The notes below the pieces were generated by a model. The model was not told where the DNA came from, made no database searches, and saw nothing but the letters and a program-made list of their open reading frames with translations. The translations under genes were made by a program, and so were the position numbers. A DNA stretch of 64,000 nucleotides, taken from Eutypa lata (taxonomy: Eukaryota; Ascomycota; Sordariomycetes; Xylariales; Diatrypaceae). Below, piece after piece: positions 23,472 through 37,318 of this stretch; position 1 is the stretch's first letter; every line of letters starts with the position of its first letter. The stretch covers positions 1,674,001 through 1,738,000 of the forward strand of contig JAKULF010000007.1 of assembly GCA_022661535.1 (NCBI GenBank). Direction: 5' to 3'.

Positions 23472-24726
23472 GATGGGCAAATTAGGTATATTTCCCCTTT
23501 CCTACTTGTATTATATAAAAACGCGTCGAGGGAACCAAGGCGAGAGAGGGAAACACTGCGCGACAGACAGACAGGTCGACGATACGAGAATGAGATTTTT
23601 GGTCAACTCCGACCGCTCCTAGGGATAGGACTCGGAGTTGGTCGTGATTTGATCTCCCCTTCCAATATATGTATGTGTAGAGGATCCCAATTCATAACCA
23701 CGAGTCTCCAAAATCCATTCTACCATTCAGAGCAGCGCCAGATGACCAAAGTCTTGATTGGCGCAACGATGCGGCTCTCTCGGGAATTTAGCAGCGAAGC
23801 AAAATGCGGTCGGTCTGCGTCTGCAGAGGCTAGCGGGGAAAGGAAGGCGGCTGCTGCTGCGCCAAGTCGTCACGGGGCGGTCGCTTAAAGATAAAATATA
23901 TGGTGTATGTACCGTATAAGATCTCTGTGGAGAATAAAATCGGACGATCTATCGTGGGGGAGACTCGCGGGGAGGAGCTTGTCGTGTCGTCTGTCTTCGT
24001 TGTCTTGGAGATGGGAGGAATTTGTATGGTTGACTTGTCAACAAATGCGAGTTCTCACGTTACTCCAATACTTAAGGCTTAATAAGTCATTTAATTTGAC
24101 ATTTCGCCGGACGTCAGTGGACACACAACACGCGGTCGCGACTAACTTAAACTTTCATTATCGTCTCCATTTATTTCCATATATGGTATAGTCTACTTGA
24201 ACTAGGCCTAGATGTCCCCCCCATTCCCCCCCATTCAAGGTTCAATGGTTCAATGTTGCTGCCAGTCACATTGAAAACGGCCCGCTCCCGCTTCAATGTT
24301 AGGTAAACTTCATTCCTATTTATCTATTATCTATTATCTATTTATACCATTAGGCACTAATAGTATAGAAAAGACGATGCGGAATGCAAATCATTTGTTA
24401 CGACGACGCGTGTGTATGGAGTGACTCATTTATTTAGCCAATGGTTTTTAGAGATGCGATGTGAAGTCATATCATCCTTCGTATAAGGGATCATTGGGTG
24501 GAGAGAGTTATACGCGGTATAAAGACCCCTATTTTGTTGCTTAATTATTATGCTTGTTTACCCTTCATGAGACGCATAAGATCATTTATTACATGAGATC
24601 TAAAATGTCATCATGATGTTCTTCTTGGTGCTATGCGATGCGATATGTATTTGCATGATGCATCTTGAATTGAATGCATTGTACTCCCTAAAGACTGAGA
24701 CCACGACAATATACACGACCTGTCTA
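23472..24726. other. Intergenic, upstream of kinesin-3
   Basis: No gene supported. C-rich runs near 24212-24235 and imperfect repeats of ttcaatg near 24240-24260. It includes the kinesin-3 5' region and the LAP2 3' region. Confidence 0.5.
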
Positions 24727-26987
24727 TCATAGGCCTAGATCCTTTTTCAGCTGGCCCTTCGTAGTCGAGGGATAGAAGTCCTTGTTCTTCTCGAACGTCT
24801 TGACTGCCAGATCTCTATCGATCTCATTCAGCTTTCTGTACAGTGGCCTCACGAACTTCATGCGGCCCACGGATCCAAGGAGTTCGACAATTCCGGGGAA
24901 CTCTTTCCTGTCTCCCGCTCTAAGCGCGATGAGGTAGTAGGCCGACTTGACTTCCACGTTCTTAGATGAACTGATGTTGTAGGTTGTGCCTAGGAGTTGA
25001 GACCGCTCAACGCTTAGAGGTGATAAGAAATTTTGTATGGCTTGCAAAAAGACAATCGTTTGGTTTGCCGTGAATGACGCGGTGTCCTTTACGTCCGGTA
25101 TGTAGTCCTGTGAAATATCAGCTTAAATGTTTTGAATACCAGCAGGTCTACTTACCTCTTGCTTCCACTTCTCAGCAAGACTTAGGCAACTATCAACGTA
25201 AGCCGTATTAAACTCGGGCTTTGGCGGCAGCCCAGGCGTGTGGAATCGCTCATCCCAAGGGATCGTCGCGATCTTGTCCTTGATCTCGGCGTTACCATAT
25301 GCTTCGAAAAAATCCAAGAAGGTCTTCTTGAACTCGTATGAGTCAAGCGACTTGTACGCCCAAGTGTTGAAGTAGTGAGGGATGAACTTGTCAAAGTGCT
25401 CGCGGCCTATGAGTCTTTCCAGATAGTAGAGAAAGTGAAACCCCTTCTCGTAAGGCACAGAGCTGAATGCATCCTCGGGATCAACTCCCTTGTGATTGAC
25501 GATGAGTTTAGTGAACTCATGGTCAGCGCCATGGAGTGCGACAGAGTCCTCTACAGAGGCGTTAGCATAAATATAGTGCATGGGAATAGATTCGGCAGGT
25601 TTTGAAATACCAAGTGCTTTCCAGCCGATAATTGCAGAAAAGTCAAATTGAGGCTCGCCATGAATAGCTGCACCAATTCGCCGTTCAAGATATACTGTCC
25701 ATCCTTCATTGAGCCAGCTGGAGGTTAGGTTAGTAAGGGTAAGAGGTACAATCTACAGTTTCCACTAACAAGTGTTCCCAGCTACAGTTTGTCACTAGGT
25801 TGCCACTCCAGCTGTGCGCCAGTTCATCTGTCATTCATAGTCAGTAATAACACAATATACCTAATCAACTCACAGCTCGACATAATTCTGGAGATAGGAC
25901 CTAACAGGCAGTCGTCCTAGAAAAACATATTGGTACGTACGAGCAATTACGTCGACGTTTTGACGATCACCGCTTACAACTGTCGGGGTTGCGAACGTGA
26001 AGATAGGGTTTTCCATTCCTTGATCCGTTAGCGGTCATCTTACAAGGTATGCTGTTGCAGCTCACCTCCATAGGAGAAACTAGGGGGTAAAACGAGGATG
26101 TTGTATTCGCCCCATTTGTAGTCGAAAACCAGCTTCTCTGCTACGTCTAGGAACTTATCCATATCCTCTTCAAACTCCCATTGCGCGCCTTTCAGGGCTT
26201 CAGGTCCGGTTGCAACCACAGATCTCTTCCCGATAGGGGCTGTAGCCAGGTCTCCTGAAGCTAGAGCAAACAGGTATGATGGGATGGGAACCTTCTGCTC
26301 AAACCGATATAACTTGTCACTTTCTCCAGCTGAGTCTGATGTGACCGGGACGCCGCTTGCCACCACGGGTAGAGGCGATGTGATGTTGAAGGTGACGGTT
26401 GATTTGACATCGGGGGTATCTTGACATGGAAAAATGCTCCTAGCCAGGATAGCTTGGCATTGACTATAGACATAAGGATGCTTCTTGTTGCCTGTTTGTG
26501 CAGGCGTCAGCCATTGCAAACCGACGCACTCTTTAGTTGTCTCGAGTTCAATGTCTAACTTGATCACCTCTCCCTGAGGCGCTCCGTTGGGCACGGAGAC
26601 ATGAAGTGGTGAGCCATACGGCTCAACACGATCCTTCACCTTCCAGTCTGAGTCAGATGAGTTGAGCTTGACGGATGAGATAGATAGATAATTGGTGTCA
26701 AGAGTGATCTCCTTGCTCTGGTTGTCTGTTAGAGATTCAAGCTCGAGTAGTACTGATCCTTCGAGGCGCTGTTTCTCGAAATTGATCTTGAAGTTTACAG
26801 TCGTGTGCTTAGTACGCCAGTCGCCATAATTAGCAAGCGTATTCGGGTCACGAGGCGCCATCCTTCTAGAACTGAGACTGAAATGTCGCAGGTTTGAAAA
26901 AGAAGTTGCAAATGTTGGGCTTCGAATAGTAATCTCGAGTCTCTTGAACAGAACACTGCCCCGCGTAATGCGACTTGCTCCCCGCAT
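24727..26987 (-). CDS. LAP2: Leukotriene A-4 hydrolase homologue / M1 zinc aminopeptidase
   Basis: Bifunctional M1-family enzyme: aminopeptidase with epoxide hydrolase activity in the family. Model: complement(24727..25107, 25156..25717, 25770..25827, 25941..26018, 26066..26987), 666 aa; introns are 47-113 bp and all phases fit. The exopeptidase motif GGMEN is formed across intron 1 (about residues 307-311). Zinc ligands HELAH (334-338) and the downstream Glu in NEGW (357) give HEXXH-X18-E. Intron 2 splits the first His codon of HELAH. The C-terminal helical domain ends [10 protein letters not shown]. The ATG at 26987 gives an Arg/Ser-rich, acid-poor leader of about 42 residues; the ATG at 26861 (MAPRDPN) gives the usual cytosolic form. 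Intact. Confidence 0.96.
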
Positions 26988-29900
26988 CAGATTCGGATTA
27001 CGATGCTGATTAGATGAGGTGATGTCAAGCGGATTTCCTTCCAAAAAGGCTAGACTTGAATTTGTTCATACCTCATAGCTACTTATGTACGTACCTATGT
27101 AGTAGCACAAAATATGGGCCCCATGTGACAACAAGTTTAATGTTGGTAAATACATATGTAGGTTGGTAGGTAGTTAAATGGTTAGGTACGAAGTAAATAA
27201 CTATGAATTTATCATCCCAAATAGAATTCTTGCTAGGAATTCTTGTTGTATAATTAAAATGCATATTTATCGCATACAATTTAGAAAATCCCTGGGAATG
27301 GGGTTTATAATTAGAAACGCCACATGATATCAACAATGATCGAAACCTTCAATTACCTGGTAACAATAAAGACTAGTCGCAAGCCGAAGCCGATCCCCGA
27401 CCTCGGGAGGGTAAGGTTTCCAGCTGGCGCTCAGGCCAGCTGGCTGAATTTAAGCCGCTCAACTTTCACAACTTCTACATTACCTGCCAACACAACTAGA
27501 CCTTGATTTGGCGTTCGTACTAATTCTTTACACCTAAATATTCAGCGGCCTTCATTGTGGACAGCACATGTAGCATGACGATGCAATTACCAAGGTCCCA
27601 CTAGATCCCATCTGAATTTCTTCTTCTTCTTCTTCTTCTCTTCTTCCTTGGTAATTAGTTATTAATACACATAGGAACGCGCACTTCGTATCCAAAGACG
27701 CGAAGAGCCACTGACAGGGGGATCCGATAACCTGGTCTAGAATCGGGGGGAAACGGCGCTAGAATTTTCGGACGGCGAACCTCGCTAATAAAATAGGCTA
27801 TGGAGGCATTAACTGAAACAGCCATCTTCGACGCCTTCGCTGCTAGGGAAGACTTCTAGGAGCTGATATGTCATTGCCATAGGCCACGGGCCTAGACTGG
27901 AGTGTTCGACTGGAAGATGCAAGACGAGCGAACACCCTCTCGGTGAGTAGGGCTGTCTCGTCACTAGAGGTCGGTATGTAGGTACTAATCTGCTAGTTAA
28001 GCTAAGCTCAAGAAACGGCACTTGATCTTCTCATAAATATACTCGTACTTGTAGCTTCTCAGCGGTAGCTCGCTTAGGATAGTATCGGCTTAACTTAGTG
28101 CAGTTGATATGTATCGCCGGTTGAAATATCAGGGGTAAGAAGCATGGACCGGCTCAAAGTGGGTAAAGGCACGGCCAAGCTGCCAGGCCAAATGTCAAAT
28201 ACTAGTTACGGAGGCACGGAATAGCAGCGAATATGGACAAAGCTTCTAGTCGATGCTCCATATACGTATTGAACTCATTAATGATAAATATGGGCGGCTC
28301 GATTATATCGAAGGGCACACTTTCGAGCGTTATAGCCTCCTATAATGGTGAGCCCTGCTTCCCGTCAGTCCTTCGGTAATAATACGCATCCCACTTAGTG
28401 GTTCGGGTCAGGATCAGTAACACTCCCACAGAGACGGCTCTGATGCATGTGCCTGCACCGTGCTGCCCTATAGCAAATTCGTGCAGTTCAAAAGATTTAT
28501 TGGACTCTTTGAAGTCATCCTGGCTTTGGCAGTGAGCCTGAGAGGGGCAGAAGATATTCCCTCTGTAACAAGAGATCGCATATCATGGGTGTGACATTGA
28601 TGAGTTGGTGACTGCGCCGGAGACAGGGACTCTTCCCCTAGTAGTAGTAGTAGTTCAGATACACGCTCACCATGTATCCTAAAATGAGATAGGCTGGACG
28701 GGTGGCGTTTAATGTGAGTAGTTTCGTGCATTATCGTGAAGGATGATGCTACATAGTACCGCCGTAAAGATAGCTTCCCCGTATGCCTGTTAAAGTAGGT
28801 AGTAACTACGTAGAAACAGTGCTGACAAAGCGGGACTGCAGCATATATGTATAAACTCACAGAAAAAGGAGTACGTAGGTATGAAGTCTAATAAGCAAGT
28901 TTACATAATTATAGTGCTGCAGCATAGAATAATACTTTACGAATTATGCATCAAACATGTTTCTTTGTTGAAACAGGGTAGAAACATGTGGCATAACTCA
29001 CCCCGTCCAGGAGAAATATTTCTTAATTGGTGTTTCAACCCTACAAACCCCACAAGCAGGCAAGAACGGATGCCGAGACTTCGCGACGTCTGTACAATTC
29101 TCATCATCACAATCTCGCCCTTGCTGACGCTCCGCTAAGCATGATAACGTCTTCCTTAACTTTCCCCTTTCCCACGACCATCAAGTCACCGGCATATGTA
29201 GGGGACCATGAAAGAGAACCCCCCCACACAACATGTCAGTTTGATAAGAATCCGTATACAGCAGTAACTAGCCTTCTAATCTTGTTTTTAGGTGCATAAT
29301 AAGTCTTTGGGCGTAGTAGTTTAGACCTGAATGAATTTTACAACTCCGTAAGTAGTTCAGGCAGGTATGTAGTTAAAAAGAAGCTTTAGTTAACGGGTTG
29401 GTGCACGGCCCTCAGGACTCGGCCATGATACCTAATTCTGTTAGTACATGCAGTAGCCTGCCATGTGCTCTGTCAGAGGTAGTGGGGAATGGCCCGACAC
29501 CCTCTCAACCCCTGCTATTATTATGCCTCCCGTGCTCGTCACGGGTCACAAACCCTAGATCTAGTAGGTACATTTCGCGGAAATGTGACTTCAAGCCTCG
29601 CCGTCACTTATCGCTAGGTAACTAGGTAAAAGTATGTATGTAACTAGTTTCTGTAGCACGCTTCTGGTCATCTGTGCTGCAAGCATCTCGGAGGATTTTA
29701 TAGCTCATGTGTGCCCCTGACTAGAACTATGGCCCTAGCCTCTTGGCCTCTACGAATACCTATTTGAACTATTTTCACCTCTTCAAACGTATATGCAGGT
29801 GAATTGAGATCGGCTATGAACCATATCTTTGTCAGTTGCTAAGGTATCGGCCAATTATTGTCGAAGTCTGGTAACATTAACTTACTTCACGATAGCTACA

Positions 29901-32900
29901 TATCCACCAGTCTCCCTACATGTAAAGTGTATGCAGGTATTTAAGGGAGTCAAAGCGTACTTATGCAGCTCATTGCCTAGGTCAACTATAAACATCCTCA
30001 ACTAACCGTGACGAGCAGTACTAGCACGTAAAAGTGTTGAGAGGTCAGGAGGCCTGCGGGATACCCTTATCAGTGATGACTACTTCGAGGTGTGGTTTGC
30101 GAGCTCATGATTTGATAAGCGCACAGCGTAGGAAACTATAGCCGCGATGCGTCGACAGAACGTCAAGGGACTTGACTGACCGTTCACCGGAGACCACGTC
30201 TCCAATGCTACATACGTATTTTACTCAATTACTCGAAGTCCGTGCTTCAAGCAGCGTTATTTGGAGCTGTTGAGGATTCGATAAAACTTGCCGGTGCTTC
30301 ATTATCATCGGTTTAGCGGGATCCGAAAATGCTAACCCACAGCACAGGCAGACAGGGTCCGAGCTCAGTCTAACTTAAGGGACGAATCGCGCGAAGTAAA
30401 TTTGATAGCAGAGTGTTATCTTCATATACCCTTACTTGGCGCGGGGTTTGAAGGTTATTGTCACCATTTCTGTTGTTGCCATTGGATTTTATATAAATGT
30501 GAAGGATATGTAATTGGCAGCTTCCGCTGTGATGAAGAAGCATGTGCATGTGACCTGTAACAGCATGTGTAGAAACTTGGTATCCGTTGGATTTGCTTGT
30601 TTCATCCGATGAGAAGCCGACCTTATGGGAAGTTGCAAGCAGAGGTGCCGGTATACCGCGGACGGGGTGGCTGGGTTTTCTTAAATGCGGATGGGTGCCG
30701 ATAGGTTCTTTTGCGGTTCTGTACCTGCGGTGTTAGGAAAACATACTTCGTCCGTACTCAAGGGTTCGGGTAGATAGAGCCAGGGGGGGCTCGTCAATAT
30801 CTTCTTATTTTATGGGGCAGATCCGACTAGGATCTAACTAACGTTAGGGGCGCGGATGCAGGGAGATCTATATCAGACGCGCTAACCTTCGCTAACCGGT
30901 GATTAACTAGGACAAGGGGAGTTTGAAAGCAACTTGGAGGTGAAGATTCTTTGCAGTATTTTTGGAAGGTTACTCTAGACCTTTTTCAGATAGTTAAGGG
31001 TTGTCTAGAGCGATGATGTCATAGGACACCATAGTTAGGCGTAGATACGATATAGGTTATTACATGGGCTCACTAGAATATATAGCTGTATAGCACATAA
31101 TGATACCTATCTAAGCCTATCACTCAATACTATACAATACTACTATTACAACAAAACAGCCCTAGTTAACACTTTATACCTAAGTTATTATGTCACATTA
31201 TACCATGCTCTTATGAGGTTGCCAAATTATTACTTTTGCTCAACGGAGATGTAATATTTTAGAGTTGAGCTAACTATATATCACGCTCAATATTGGTGAT
31301 AAAGGTTAGGGATCTAAACTACATACCAAGGAGTTTCCAGCGCCCGTTTGTTCTCTCCCTAATAATATTCCGTGTAATGATCACATATCTAGCTCAGGAA
31401 TATTTAAGTCTCCAATACAGAGCTCTCGGGACAGCCTTCATACTTGACACGCGCTTTGTGGAGAGGGCTTGTGATCAGGGTATAATTGCCTGATATATAT
31501 CTCCCTTCAGCCTCGTCTGCCTGAAGCAAGGCTTGCCAGCCTCGGGGTTCCGGTACGAATACAAGGTGCCGATCTGTAAGATAACGGCCAGGATACAACT
31601 AGTCAGGTACTGAACATCGATCAAGCTAAATGAGCCTACTAATTGATATAGAACACCAAAAATAAACCTGGCCGATAATATCTATATTGGTGTGAAATCT
31701 ATTGCAGTAGTGCCGGCAAAGTCGGAGGAAATTCATGATAACCAAAGTCAACACCTCGTAAATAGTCCTGTAGCTCTAAGTTCTTGCTTGTGGTAATCTG
31801 TTTCCTAGTCACTCTCACCCTTTAAGCTAAGAGTTATTTAAGTATATTCAATTAACAATAGATAAACGTTTTGTAACAAGTTTAAGGTTTGAAGTATTAC
31901 TTTTTAACGGGGCAAACCTTGAAGCTCAGAAACGTCGTTACGTATGTAGTCCAACAGTTTACAAAAATTGATGATATTGTATAGTGCATGGAGTTGTCTT
32001 GTCATAGCAAGCTAGGTGTGCATTGTTCTTATAATGGCTATATATAGCAGAGAGGGAAATTTGTTCAATGTCCATCATAGTCCCTGAGTTTCAATAAGTG
32101 AATTCCAGGAAGTTGTGTTTGCATTATGTAGTATAATTCTGTTGGTTTAAGTCGTAAATTTGGCGTACAGTTCTTTACTATATCACCTTTCACGAATCAT
32201 AAATACTGGCTGTATAATATTTACTAGATCATCAACCTGACTGAAAACATTGATGGTAGTACTTGGAAATAGGTCCCTCAACTAGAGCAGGCCATAGTTA
32301 TCAGTATATGAAGTTGTTAGGCGTCCTTGAGAGCTACATAGGATAATATTGGCATCCGAGAATTAGAAACGACGGCTAGGTCAAAGGGTTCACATGAGGT
32401 CATGGACAAAATACATAGACATGGAGAAACACATACCAGACTTGCTAGTGTTCAAGGTATGGCAATCATTACAAGATCGGCATAGAGGATTGCAACTCCA
32501 AGTAACACCATCGATATCAGCTTACAGCCTGTGACAACGCCATACGCCTCACCTACGTACGTAATTAGTTAATATTACTAGGGTAAGTCTTTGAATTGGA
32601 TGGTGGGAACAATTGCAGTCTAGCGAAGATCTGTAGCTGCTATCTAGAACGAACACCATCAATGTGGCCACTCATGCGATATTTACTTGACGTACATCAT
32701 AGGGTTGCAGATGTCAGGTTTTCGATCGTTTGATTGTCTGCAACACACCTTGGAATCCCAGAAACAAAAGCCTATGTAGGAAATTCTCCGTAGCTCAACC
32801 CAATCCAACGGATTGGAGAAGAAGATCTTGTTAATATGCGATTGCATATGTATGTGTGCACCAATATATCTTAAACATTCTTACATATGTATGTATGCAT

Positions 32901-35222
32901 ATAACTATGTAATATGCTGCTCTTCATGTTCCCCGCGATTGAATTCATGCCCCGCTGATGATGGCTCTGCATGAAGCTCCATGATACATGAATACGTACA
33001 TAAAACTATATTTACATAATGTACATGGATATAATCAAGTAAACCTAAGACTAGGACCAGTGCCGGACAGGCATCATTGCAGATGTATTGTCTGATCATA
33101 CAGAGATCGACGACAATTGCACCTAAAGATTAAGAGTAATATGCAGGCATGCATAGTCCTGAAGAACGGTGATCGTCAACTCTGTTAAGGGGGCAAATTT
33201 AGGGACAGACGGCTAGAGGGGATGAGGGGGTAGCGTAAAAATGCAGCTACAAGATGTGCCTAGGTGGGGTTTATCTACCTGAGCTACAGACTGCAGTAGC
33301 TGATGACCGTCTGTCATATGCTTGTCATCGCTTCCAATGCGTGCCAAAGCGTCGTATCCCACTAATTCTGTCACGGATCAGCGAATCCAGCCCGGCACTA
33401 AGTTAGACTCCATTACCTACCAGCCCACCTACATACTTGGCTCTTTTGAACAAGCTCTTAAGTTTAACTAAAGCCCAAGGAGCCTTTATGTATTGTACAA
33501 ATAGGTCACTAAAGACGAATGATCATCATCAGTTAGCATACATACAAGTATGTATAATATAGCTAACACGCAGCTGCTATAGATAATCATTTCCCAAGAT
33601 ATTTTTGTGTTAACTACTAGAATACGGTGCATTATCTCCGTAACCTGGTTGTCGATTGCGATGGATCCCACTTGTTCTCCATTCTCTACGGCTCTTTGCC
33701 GTCTATCACTAACCACTTAATAACTATATCCATCATTCTTAGTAGCAAATAAATAGCTGCCAAGCTGTCATTACACATACAGTTTACGTTCCATCTAACG
33801 GGAAAAGAACTTTCAACTATGCCTACCTGTTAGCCATGTGTAGTTATGACATACTATGTAGAACGTCAACCATGTGCAGAGAAGCTAACTGATTCCGAGG
33901 GCCGTTCCAGAATCCTTAGACTTGGCATTAGTAGGGGCGCCCTGGTCGGAATTCTTTTAGTCAATATCGCCGTCGTTTTTATGCTAGCGCTGCACTGCAT
34001 AGGGAATAAGTTTCGGGGCTAAAGCCATATCAAGTTTCAGTTATGGAGATGGCTTTCGCTACGGATACAATTCAGGGTCCCCCCCTTTCCTTTCAAGGTC
34101 TCGAGAAGACTTACTAGCTCTTAAGGCGTAAGATCCTTTTTCGGCTAAGCAGGGTTGTTATCATGGCAACATTAGCAGGGGTTAGGTCGTTTCAATCATG
34201 CAGCATAATGAACCTCTCTCCAAGGCCCGTCCAGCCCCCCGTCTCAATACACCCTGGCCAAGCGACTCGGTCATTGTTGCTGCTGCGCCTTTGTGTCGAT
34301 GTCTAGAGTCATGGTAGCTCCGCTCCAAAGCCCCGGCATCGTCATGCTCATTGGAGGGGGAGGCGAACCAAGAAGTCTGCCTACTTACATAGTTACCTGC
34401 CTACCTGCTTGACATACATATGCATACATATGCATACATATGCACACTGATATACGTGCATGTATAGATCATGATACCTCAATGATGTACAGCGTTTCGT
34501 TTTGGATGCTGCTAGGAGGTGTCATTAACCCTTCTTCTTGTCCCGCTAGTTACAGTATGGATTCTAGCTTCATATCTCGTCTTTACTCAGACTTCTGATG
34601 TACGAAACATTTCATGAGAGAAGTCCTATACCGGGCTGACTATACCCGAGCATTCACTGTTTCTAGTTTTCACGTTTGGTTTTGACTACATGCAGGTATA
34701 TATGGCCCGCTATGTTTTGCGGACTCCACATATTTGAAAAGTGTTTGCATTCGCCTTGATCTCAGAGCAGTTAAGAGAGGCCTTGTCCTATATTACTGTT
34801 ATTAAGGTCGTGGCCTCCCCTGTCCTAGAGCTCACCTACATATACATACTGCATACATATGTATAGACTTACCCGTCACATTTTGCCAGCCCATCCCTCC
34901 AAGTTTGGGAGACCTACACATTCTGTTTCCTTGTTTGGAGAGGGACCTAGCGTTTCGTGTACCTCGCTAACCGTCCCCACCGGCATTTAAAGCTCTCTCT
35001 AGGTCCTCATGGCACATATAGTCACCTGCATGCTCGACTTTGATGGCGAGAAGAGCTCGACGAGAAGCCATATAGAAATTTCTATTTCTCCTGCAGAGTC
35101 TACTGAGTCGGTAGGTCAACCCTCCCCCACTCTTGACGAGAGAATCTCTTACTCACCTTCATCCCAATACTCAGCTGGTATCGACAAGCTCTCGAGACGA
35201 GAAGAAACCACACGTTTGGAGG
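26988..35222. other. 8.2-kb gene-poor region
   Basis: No coding region found on either strand beyond short, unsupported frames. It is AT-rich with scattered microsatellites: (TTC)n at 27617-27646, ACATATGCAT-type decamers at about 34413-34446 and many TACCTA/GTAGGT motifs. The stretch 31040-32400 is especially AT-rich and could be a decayed transposon, but no recognisable protein remains. A possible short 5' exon of the septation gene lies at 35009-35110. Confidence 0.5.
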
Positions 35223-37318
35223 ATGGCCCAACCAGAACCCCGGAAGTATCAGCTTTTCCCCAAGGACAGGCAGCCGGCTCCGCCTGTTGTTGTAAAGCAG
35301 CTTGACCATGAGCAAACTCCCCCGACGCCCGTAACGCCGGCTACGGAGAAGTCGGAGAAAACCTCGATAGCAAGCGATCTTCGGCAACGTATCAAAGAGC
35401 ACAACTTGAATAGGAGGAGGAAAATCAGCGTACCGGAACTAGGCCCTATGACGACAGTGCAAGAAGTTCCTATGGACTCACGTTAGTACCGTGACATTCC
35501 GTTGTCCGTGATGACAATACTGAACAGTCTTTTTATAGCAACAATTCCAGGTCGTCCTGCGTTGCATGAGCGGTCCATAAGCTCACCGGCGAATAGTGGA
35601 CGGCAACATCATTTAGCGAATTTCATGACTACCCACCAAGCATCGGATGGAGAGAACTCGGAGCGCATCTTGGCACCTCGATCAGCTTTCCGGCAGGACC
35701 GTGCAGCAACAGCTCAAGGGTTTAGGCAGCCGCTATCTCCCAAAGATCTGGCTCCTCTGGTGATCCCTAAGCAGCCAAGCTCTCTCCCCCAACTAGCTAA
35801 GAAGATATCTATGACCCGGCTTAAGCAGAGCACCACGCTGCAGGATTCCGCCAACCTTGCGCCCAAAGCCGATGACTCGCCTAAAAATCGTACACCCTTC
35901 ACGCCATTCACACCGATCTCAGGCTCTCTCTCTACTGTTACGCCTAGATCTGCAACAACCGCTTTGACCTCATCAACGCTCGCGACCCCCGTATCAGCGC
36001 CCGCTGAGAGTCGGGTGTCACCACATCCTTGGGAAAAGTCCGTTCTCTCGAATTTCGATATAGCATCACATGACACCTCCAGTGATGTGACGTCTACCCC
36101 GAAAGCCGAATCACGGCACGCCTCGCGAAGCCCACCAGCCGGGTCACATAAGCGGGGCCAGTCAGATTCCGGAAGCATAATGGAGCGTGGTCGTCCGCGT
36201 CGGCGATACGACAACAGCCTGGTTGGTGGAAGCCACAAGCGCAATGAGTCAAAACGCAGTATAAGCACGGAACGACTTGCCTTCGAAACGCTACCGCAAG
36301 GCTTAAGATCGAATGAAGCTGCGAGCAAATTGGACCAAGCGGAAGTCAGCCTGTTGAAAAAGCAAGCTATAGGCCAAGCCCTACGATTCGAGGTCCTCAA
36401 AAGGGAAGATGTCGACAGTCTATCTAAGGTGCGTATCTATCTTGCTATATCAACTCTGAAGAGCAGCCATCTAACCCCTAACAGGAACTCAGGTACCTAG
36501 ACGACCGGACAGAGTACCTACGCTGTACCTACACATCGCTCCGTGCCAGCCGCCGCAATCTCCATTCGCGTATATGCCAGTATCTTCGATCTGCGCGCGT
36601 AGCGAAGTTCAGCTACGAATCGATGCTGAAACAAGAGGAGGCGCTGGCCGAATTGGACGCTTCCATTGACGATTGGGTCAACAAGTTGGAACAAGCCGAG
36701 AACCGCCGCACCCGCGTCAGACAGAAGCTCCTCGAGCACGTTGCCGCAGCAGCGACCCTCCCGAGCACTATAGACGGCGAAGTCCCCGGAACCCAGCTGC
36801 CGGCGGCGGCTTCGGATTTGTCGACACCGCCGCAAAGCCCGACCAAGCCCCTCTCGTTCCTTGACGCCGAAGAGCCCTCGTCGCTATCGCCTCAGCGCGT
36901 CGTCGCTCGCGTCCCTTCCGTCATCCCCGAGCAGCCGGGCGAGGAAGAAGACAACAGCAACCGGCGGTTCACCAGGCGGGACCCCGAAGAGGAGTCGGCG
37001 CTCAAGCGAATGGAGAGCATCCGCATCTATGCCGACAGCGACGTCTATGCTCTGCTCGCGGATGTCGAGAGCGAGTTCACCAAGCTGAACGGAGACGGCG
37101 TCACCAGCCCTGAATTGGGCGTGCGTCCTGCGACCTGCGAGAAGCAGAAAGATCTGCACCGTGCTCGCAGCCATGATATCCTCAATGGTAGCTCTAGAAG
37201 TGGGAGTGCTAACTCGACTCGAGCTGCCAACTCACCCGCGCCTTCACCTCCTTTGAAAGATTCGCCCAAGGCCGACGGCGGTATCCTTCTTACGGCAGCG
37301 GTGTTCAAACCCGAATGA
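35223..37318 (+). CDS. Uds1-domain (up-regulated during septation) protein
   Basis: Model: join(35223..35481, 35539..36428, 36485..37318), 660 aa. Introns are 57 bp (35482-35538, phase 1) and 56 bp (36429-36484, phase 0). The N-terminal half is Pro/Ser/Thr-rich and probably disordered and phosphorylated. The Uds1 region begins at SLLKKQAIGQALRFEVLKRE, continues across intron 2 as ELRYLDDRTEYL and ends in a coiled coil (SMLKQEEALAELDASIDDW to RRTRVRQKLLEHV). The family is induced at septation in fission yeast; a role in septum formation here is inferred. The tail is acidic, then Ser-rich. An alternative start at 35009 with a 64-bp intron (35111-35174, GTAGGT/CTCAG, phase 0) would add about 50 residues. 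A second acceptor at 35550 would remove four residues. Confidence 0.88.

Noticed and set aside
23295..23888. 197-codon plus-strand frame over the kinesin-3 5' end
   Set aside because: Overlaps the kinesin-3 start, first exon and promoter in antisense; composition is not protein-like.
35714..36400. 228-codon minus-strand frame
   Set aside because: Antisense to the well-supported Uds1 gene.
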